This document shows positions 59,785 to 64,000 of a stretch of 64,000 bases of DNA, in pieces. The stretch is from Pyxidicoccus caerfyrddinensis (GTDB lineage Bacteria; Myxococcota; Myxococcia; Myxococcales; Myxococcaceae). The position numbers and the translations under genes were made by a program. Location: positions 493,341 to 557,340 of the forward strand of contig NZ_JAAIYA010000001.1 in assembly GCF_010894405.1 (NCBI RefSeq), in the 5' to 3' direction. The number at the start of each line of letters is the position of its first letter. The stretch's first letter is position 1. The notes under the pieces are model-generated. The model made no database searches and was not told the DNA's origin. It was given only the letters and a program-made list of their open reading frames with translations.

Positions 59785-61905
59785 TCAGGGCTCCGGGTCC
59801 GGGTCGCCCGGCGGGGGCTCGGCCGGTCCCTGGGGTAGGACGTCGGGCGCCGCCTCCCGGGGCGGTGCGACTGGCGGCTCCTCCACGGTGGCCAGGACGA
59901 GCCGATCATAGGGAGCCTCCTCTCCCACCGGCAGCTCCTCGATGAAGCGGGAGACGCGCAGGAGGATGCGCTCTCCGTCCCGGGGCAGCACTGTCAGGGG
60001 GTACACCAGCGCCAGCTCGTCCCGGGCCCGCGTCAGGGCGACGTAGAACAGCCGGCGCTCTTCCTCTTCCTCCTCGGGCAGGCGGGAGGCCAGCGACAGG
60101 GGGAAGCGACCGTCGGCCAGCCAGAGGACGAAGACGGCCCGCCATTCCAGCCCCTTGGCCTGGTGGACGGTGGACAGCGTCAGGTACTCGTCCGGAGTGT
60201 CCGTCTGCGCGTCGCCCGCCAGGGCCTGGTCGGCGGCGAACTCCGCGACGAGGGCGATTTCGGACAGGAAGCGCGGCAGGTCCTCGAAGCGGGCGGCGAA
60301 CTCCGCGAGCTGGCGGATGTCCTCCTCCCGCTGCTCCTCCACGGCGAACTCGGCCTTGAGGTACTCCGCGTACCCACCGGCCAGGACGTCCTCGATCAAC
60401 ACTCCCGGTGTGCGTGCCGCCTCCGGCCGGGTGAGCCGCCCCATCAGGTCGGAGAAGGCCTGGAAGCCCTTCTGGGCCTTGCGCGGCAGGTGGGCCCGGA
60501 CGTCGGCGTGGACCAGCCCCTCCGCCAGGGGCGTGCCGTCGGGGAGCGCGCGCAGGGTCGTCCACAGGTGCTCCGTCGTCGCGGGGCCCACGCCGGGCAC
60601 GCGCCGCACCACCCGCTTGAAGGCGAGCTCATCCGCGGGGTTGTTCACCAGCCGCAGGTGGGCGAGCACGTCCTTGATGTGGGCCTGTTCGAAGAAGCGC
60701 ACTCCGGAGCGCACGCGGAAGGGGATGCCGCGGCGGGCCAGCTCCAGCTGCAGCTCCAGGGAGTGGCTGTGGGCGCGGTAGAGGACGGCCATGGCCTCCA
60801 GTGACAGGCCCTCGTCGCGCAGCTCGAGGATGCGCTGGGCCACGAAGATGGCCTGCTCTGCGGCGTCCTTCGTGGGGACGACGACGGGCATGGCGCCCGG
60901 GGGCCGCGCCGCCGTCAGCTCCTTGGGGAACTGGCGCTCGTTGCGGGAGATGGACGCGTTGGCGAGCCGGAGGATTTCGGGGGTGGAGCGGTAGTTGCGC
61001 GTGAGCGTGAAGACGGCGCAGCCGGGGTAGCGCTCGGGGAAGCCGATGATGTTGGTGAAGTCCGCGCCTCGGAAGCTGTAGATGGACTGACAGTCGTCGC
61101 CCACCACCGTGAGGTCCTTGCGCTCCCCGGCGAGCAGGTCCACGAGGTCGCCCTGGAGCCGGTTGGTGTCCTGGTACTCGTCCACGAGGACGCAGCGGAA
61201 GCGCTCGGTGAGCTGCGCGCGGATGCCGGCGTGCTGGGTGAGCAGCCGCTTCAGGTGGAGCAGCAGGTCATCGAAGTCCATCAGGTGCATCTGCGCCTTG
61301 CGCTGCTGGTAGCGCGCGGCGGTGGCGAGCACCTCGGGGGCCAGGGGGAGGAACTGGGGGCGGCGGTCCACCAGCACCTGGGACACGGGCTGCTGGAGGT
61401 TGGTGGCCATGGACACCAGGTCCAGCACCAGCTCCGGCCGGGGGAAGCGCTTGTCGCTCTTGAGCTTGCGCTCGGCGATGCACGTCACCATGAGGTCTCG
61501 CGCGTCCTCGCGGTCCAGCACGGTGAAGTTGGTGGAGAAGCCCAGCACGCCCGCGTGCTGGCGCAGCAGCACGTGCGCGGCGTGGTGGAAGGTGCCGCCG
61601 AGGATGCGCTTCACGTCCGCGAAGGAGCCGGCCAGCTCCTCCACCCGCCGCGTCATCTCGCGCGCGGCCTTGTTGGTGAAGGTGAGCAGGAGGATGCCCT
61701 CCGGCGGCACGCCTCGCTCCAGCAAACGGGCCACGCGGAAGGTGAGCGTGCGCGTCTTGCCGGAGCCCGCGCCGGCGATGACGAGCACCGGCCCCTCCTC
61801 CGCCTCCACGGCCGCGAGCTGCTCCTCGTTGAGGAGGGCGGCGTAGTCGATCCGCGACGACGGCTTCGCGGGGGCGACCTTGAGCGTGTACGTGCGCGTG
61901 GCCAT
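59785..61905 (-). CDS. UvrD/PcrA-type superfamily 1 DNA helicase
   Basis: 706 residues from the ATG at 61905. Motif I AGAGSGKTRTL (~40-50), Ia LLLTFTNKAAREM, II VDEYQDTN, III GDDCQSIYSFRGAD, IV YRSTPEIL, V TVHQAKGLEW and VI VALTRARDEL are all present. It is a 3'-5' helicase for repair or replication-restart. The C-terminal ~40 residues are Pro/Glu/Asp-rich. It stands 91 bases upstream of the Hsp70 gene and is likely transcribed separately. Confidence 0.93.
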   Translation of the reverse strand: MATRTYTLKVAPAKPSSRIDYAALLNEEQLAAVEAEEGPVLVIAGAGSGKTRTLTFRVARLLERGVPPEGILLLTFTNKAAREMTRRVEELAGSFADVKRILGGTFHHAAHVLLRQHAGVLGFSTNFTVLDREDARDLMVTCIAERKLKSDKRFPRPELVLDLVSMATNLQQPVSQVLVDRRPQFLPLAPEVLATAARYQQRKAQMHLMDFDDLLLHLKRLLTQHAGIRAQLTERFRCVLVDEYQDTNRLQGDLVDLLAGERKDLTVVGDDCQSIYSFRGADFTNIIGFPERYPGCAVFTLTRNYRSTPEILRLANASISRNERQFPKELTAARPPGAMPVVVPTKDAAEQAIFVAQRILELRDEGLSLEAMAVLYRAHSHSLELQLELARRGIPFRVRSGVRFFEQAHIKDVLAHLRLVNNPADELAFKRVVRRVPGVGPATTEHLWTTLRALPDGTPLAEGLVHADVRAHLPRKAQKGFQAFSDLMGRLTRPEAARTPGVLIEDVLAGGYAEYLKAEFAVEEQREEDIRQLAEFAARFEDLPRFLSEIALVAEFAADQALAGDAQTDTPDEYLTLSTVHQAKGLEWRAVFVLWLADGRFPLSLASRLPEEEEEERRLFYVALTRARDELALVYPLTVLPRDGERILLRVSRFIEELPVGEEAPYDRLVLATVEEPPVAPPREAAPDVLPQGPAEPPPGDPDPEP

Positions 61906-61944
61906 GGGGCGGGGAACTCTAACCGCCCCGCCCTTCGCGGACAC

Positions 61945-61979
61945 TTTGATCAGAGCGTTTGATCAGAGCGGATCAGGGC
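61945..61979. repeat. Tandem 13-bp repeat TTTGATCAGAGCG, two and a half copies
   Basis: Two exact copies (61945-61957 and 61958-61970) and a partial third (GATCAGGGC, 61971-61979) lie between the start of the helicase gene and the end of the next gene. The third copy forms the last codons and stop of that gene. It may be a slippage product. Confidence 0.7.
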
Positions 61980-63667
61980 ACGGGCTTCAGGGCCGTCAGC
62001 CGGGCCCCCGCGGCGGCGCGGACCTGGGGGGATGGATCCCGCTCCCTCGCCAGCTCGAGCAGCAGTCGCCCCACCTGCTGGGGCAGCTTCGTGGTCACCG
62101 CGTCCAGCGCGGCGGTGCGCTCCTTCACCGCGCCGTCCAGCCGCTCGCGCACGCCCTGGTCGGAGCAGGTGCGAGCCCCGGGCGACTGCTCGCGGAGGAT
62201 CAGTTCGGCATCCGCCAGCCGGGCCTCGGCCAGCCGCTTCGCCTCGGCCGCCCTGCGCTCGAACTCGGCCAGGTCCTCGGCGAACTCGGGGGTGGCCGCG
62301 CGAGCGCGGGCGATGGCCTCCGTGGCGAAGCGCGCGTTGACGGCCGCCGCGCAGAGCTGCCGCACCGAGCCCACGGGGATGCGTCCCTCGGTCGTCACGG
62401 TCTCCTCGTTCGCGACCTCCAGCGACCACAGCGCGAGCTGCCGCGCCGCCACCGCCGCGGAGAAGGACTGCTTGCGCTCCTCGCGGATCTGCACCCAGCG
62501 GCGCAGCACCACCGGATCCGGCGCGCCGCCGTCGAAGGCGCGCTGGTACTCCGTGGACGCCTGGACGAGCTGGCCGGAGAGGTCCAGCAGCACCGCCACC
62601 TGGAGGTACAGCTCCGCGCTCGTCGCCCGCTCGCGCAGCGACTCCAGGCGCGAGGCCACCTCGTACTCCGCCACTGGGCGCGGCAGCGCGGAGAGCACGG
62701 TGCGCAAGGACTCCAGCGCGTACTGGCGCACCAGCGGGTTGCGCGCGGAGCGCAGCGCGTCCAGCAGCGGATCCAACGCGCGCACGGAGACGTGCTGGCC
62801 CATTTCCTCGGCGGCCTGCCAGCGGTCCAACGCGTCCGGCGCCACCAGCGCGCGCTTCAGGTCCTCCAGGTCGCGCAGGTAGTGCGCCACGTGCGCGGCC
62901 TGGGCCAGCGGCTCGGGGCGCGCCAGGGCGGCGCGCTCGGCGCGGGCCCGGGTGAGGCGCTCGGGGAAGCCGGTCAGCTTCGGTCCCAGCGGGTGCGCCT
63001 TCACGCGCGCCTCGGCCTCGTCCACCAGTCCGGAGACGAGCAGCCCCTCCACCTCCAGCTCCAGCAGCAGGACGCGCGCCTCCTCGCGGTGCGCGCCGGC
63101 CGGGAAGTCCTTCAGGTACGCGAAGAGCTTCGTCGCGCCGGAGGCCTTGGCCTCCGCGAAGGCCTGGCCGTCCAGCCGTGACTCCACCTCCTGGCGACGG
63201 GGATCATCCGGCGAGGCCTTCAGGTAGTCCGCCAGCTTCCGCGGGTCGTCGGTGCTGGCCAGCTCGCGGGCCTCGGCCTCGGCCAGCAGGCGCTTCGCCT
63301 CGTCGCGCTGCGCGCCGGCCGGGTGCTCCTGGAAGAACTGCTTCCAGGCGCCCACCGTGCCGGCCTCCTTCGCGGCGTTGAAGCGCAGCCCCTCCAGCAG
63401 CGTCTTCGCGGTGCGAGACGGCCCGGCGTCCGGGTACGCCTCCAGGTAGCGCTTGTAGCCAATCACCGTGTGCAGCCGCTTCGCCTCCTCGAACTCCAGC
63501 TCCGCCAGCCGCGACTCGGCGGCGTCGACGTCCGGGTGCGTGGGGTGCTCGCGGAGGAACGTCTGGTACGCCTCCACCGTGTCGGCGCTCGCGGCCCGCT
63601 CATAGGGCGACGGGATGCAGCCGGTGGCCAGCAACAGGACGGCGAGGGCTCGACGGAGGGAGGCCAT
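61973..63667 (-). CDS. Repeat lipoprotein (TPR/HEAT-like helical)
   Basis: 564 residues. The signal MASLRRALAVLLLATGC has lipobox ATGC. The body is helical repeats: about six units of the 'YLEAYPDAGPSRTAKTLLEG' kind (~30-250, each with a YL.x.P.x.P pattern), then HEAT-like (LDALRSARNPLVRQYALESL) and further helical units. Such periplasmic scaffolds bind other proteins. No enzyme motif is seen. The stop lies in a 13-bp tandem repeat that separates it from the helicase gene. Confidence 0.75.
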   Translation of the reverse strand: MASLRRALAVLLLATGCIPSPYERAASADTVEAYQTFLREHPTHPDVDAAESRLAELEFEEAKRLHTVIGYKRYLEAYPDAGPSRTAKTLLEGLRFNAAKEAGTVGAWKQFFQEHPAGAQRDEAKRLLAEAEARELASTDDPRKLADYLKASPDDPRRQEVESRLDGQAFAEAKASGATKLFAYLKDFPAGAHREEARVLLLELEVEGLLVSGLVDEAEARVKAHPLGPKLTGFPERLTRARAERAALARPEPLAQAAHVAHYLRDLEDLKRALVAPDALDRWQAAEEMGQHVSVRALDPLLDALRSARNPLVRQYALESLRTVLSALPRPVAEYEVASRLESLRERATSAELYLQVAVLLDLSGQLVQASTEYQRAFDGGAPDPVVLRRWVQIREERKQSFSAAVAARQLALWSLEVANEETVTTEGRIPVGSVRQLCAAAVNARFATEAIARARAATPEFAEDLAEFERRAAEAKRLAEARLADAELILREQSPGARTCSDQGVRERLDGAVKERTAALDAVTTKLPQQVGRLLLELARERDPSPQVRAAAGARLTALKPVP

Positions 63668-63803
63668 TCACCCCCAGCAATACCGCACCCACGCTCACCC
63701 GGAAACCCGAGCCGCGACGGCCGGTTGCCTGGGTGGGTTTTTTGACGACACCCGAACTCGGGTCGAGCATGGCTGCCTCAGGACGCTACAGGGAGGTCGC
63801 TCC

Positions 63804-64000
63804 ATGAGGTCGGTTGCGCTGATGGGAATCCTCGCGGTGATGGCGACGGGGTGTGCCGCCACCCGCGCGCCGCTGGAGCCCTGGCTGGACTCCTACAGCC
63901 TGCGCTACCGCTCCGCCTCCCCGCCCGCCTTCCCGCGCGAGTCGCTCTCCAGCCCCGTCGTCGCCGAGCAGCCGGCACGCGCGCCCTCGCGCATGACGGT
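63804..64000 (+). CDS. Lipoprotein, N-terminal part only
   Basis: From the ATG at 63804 (GGGAGG upstream), MRSVALMGILAVMATGCAAT is a lipoprotein signal with lipobox ATGC. The remaining ~45 residues (LDSYSLRYRSASPPAFPRES) are open to the window edge. The function cannot be told. It is divergent from the helical lipoprotein gene. Confidence 0.65.
   Translation, partial: MRSVALMGILAVMATGCAATRAPLEPWLDSYSLRYRSASPPAFPRESLSSPVVAEQPARAPSRMT

Noticed and set aside
57927-59945. A 672-codon plus-strand open frame opposite the Hsp70 gene
   Set aside because: It mirrors the Hsp70 codons and shows no recognisable fold; all Hsp70 motifs are on the minus strand.

Overview
The window is chromosomal DNA of a high-GC myxobacterium (Myxococcota, most like Myxococcus, Corallococcus or Pyxidicoccus). 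The evidence is the roughly 70% GC, strong third-position G/C bias, many lipobox-type secreted proteins, a Ser/Thr kinase paired with a Myxococcales-type sigma factor, a TIR/TPR protein and a short Hsp70. The genus is inferred from gene style, not from a database match. No rRNA operon, complete prophage or CRISPR array is visible.

Layout. 0-7.5 kb is a secretory and degenerate zone: a phosphodiester-glycosidase-like protein, a cupin fragment, a secreted phospholipase D, a twice-frameshifted pseudogene, a headless lipoprotein leader and an astacin-like lipoprotein protease with six tandem lectin-like repeats. 7.6-13.4 kb is a compact six-gene minus-strand operon (GNAT-like protein, condensation-type acyltransferase, ICMT-type methyltransferase, fatty acid desaturase, CapA-like metallophosphatase, heme-oxygenase-fold diiron enzyme) with translationally coupled junctions; I read it as an uncharacterised lipid or small-molecule pathway. 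13.8-18.3 kb is an ABC transporter pair whose permease is fused to an M1 aminopeptidase, with codon use unlike its neighbours. 18.4-25.7 kb is accessory: a headless carbamoyltransferase, a 954-residue toxin-like protein, a TIGR02996 scrap, a mosaic of IS3, TIR-like and IS701 remnants, an intact TIR-TPR immune-type protein, and a tmRNA-3'-end-like attachment core with a terminator.

25.7-33.3 kb holds a subtilase with a bulb-lectin tail, a Ser/Thr kinase with an N-terminal zinc-finger anti-sigma-like segment followed by its sigma factor, and a matrixin lipoprotein. 33.4-43.8 kb is metabolic: aminotransferase plus HPPD/hydroxymandelate-synthase-like enzyme, a lipoprotein hydrolase, a CmlA-type diiron oxygenase, cysDNC, a GNAT, a type II thioesterase and a phosphopantetheinyl transferase. 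43.9-55.4 kb carries an App1-type phosphatase, a galactose-oxidase-like copper radical oxidase divergent from a four-gene glycan synthase/export operon (GT2, membrane-fusion-like protein, TolC-like protein, laminin-G-like protein), a metallo-beta-lactamase/Rieske fusion and a proline-rich lipoprotein. 55.7-64 kb is mostly housekeeping: TerC, tRNA-Val(CAC), an Hsp70/SCP2/coiled-coil operon, a UvrD-type helicase and repeat lipoproteins.

The strongest candidates for undescribed biology are the six-gene operon at 7.6-13.4 kb, the copper-oxidase/glycan-synthase locus at 45-52.4 kb (which parallels GlxA-CslA of Streptomyces), the CmlA-like diiron enzyme with no NRPS next to it, and the defence wreckage around the TIR-TPR gene.
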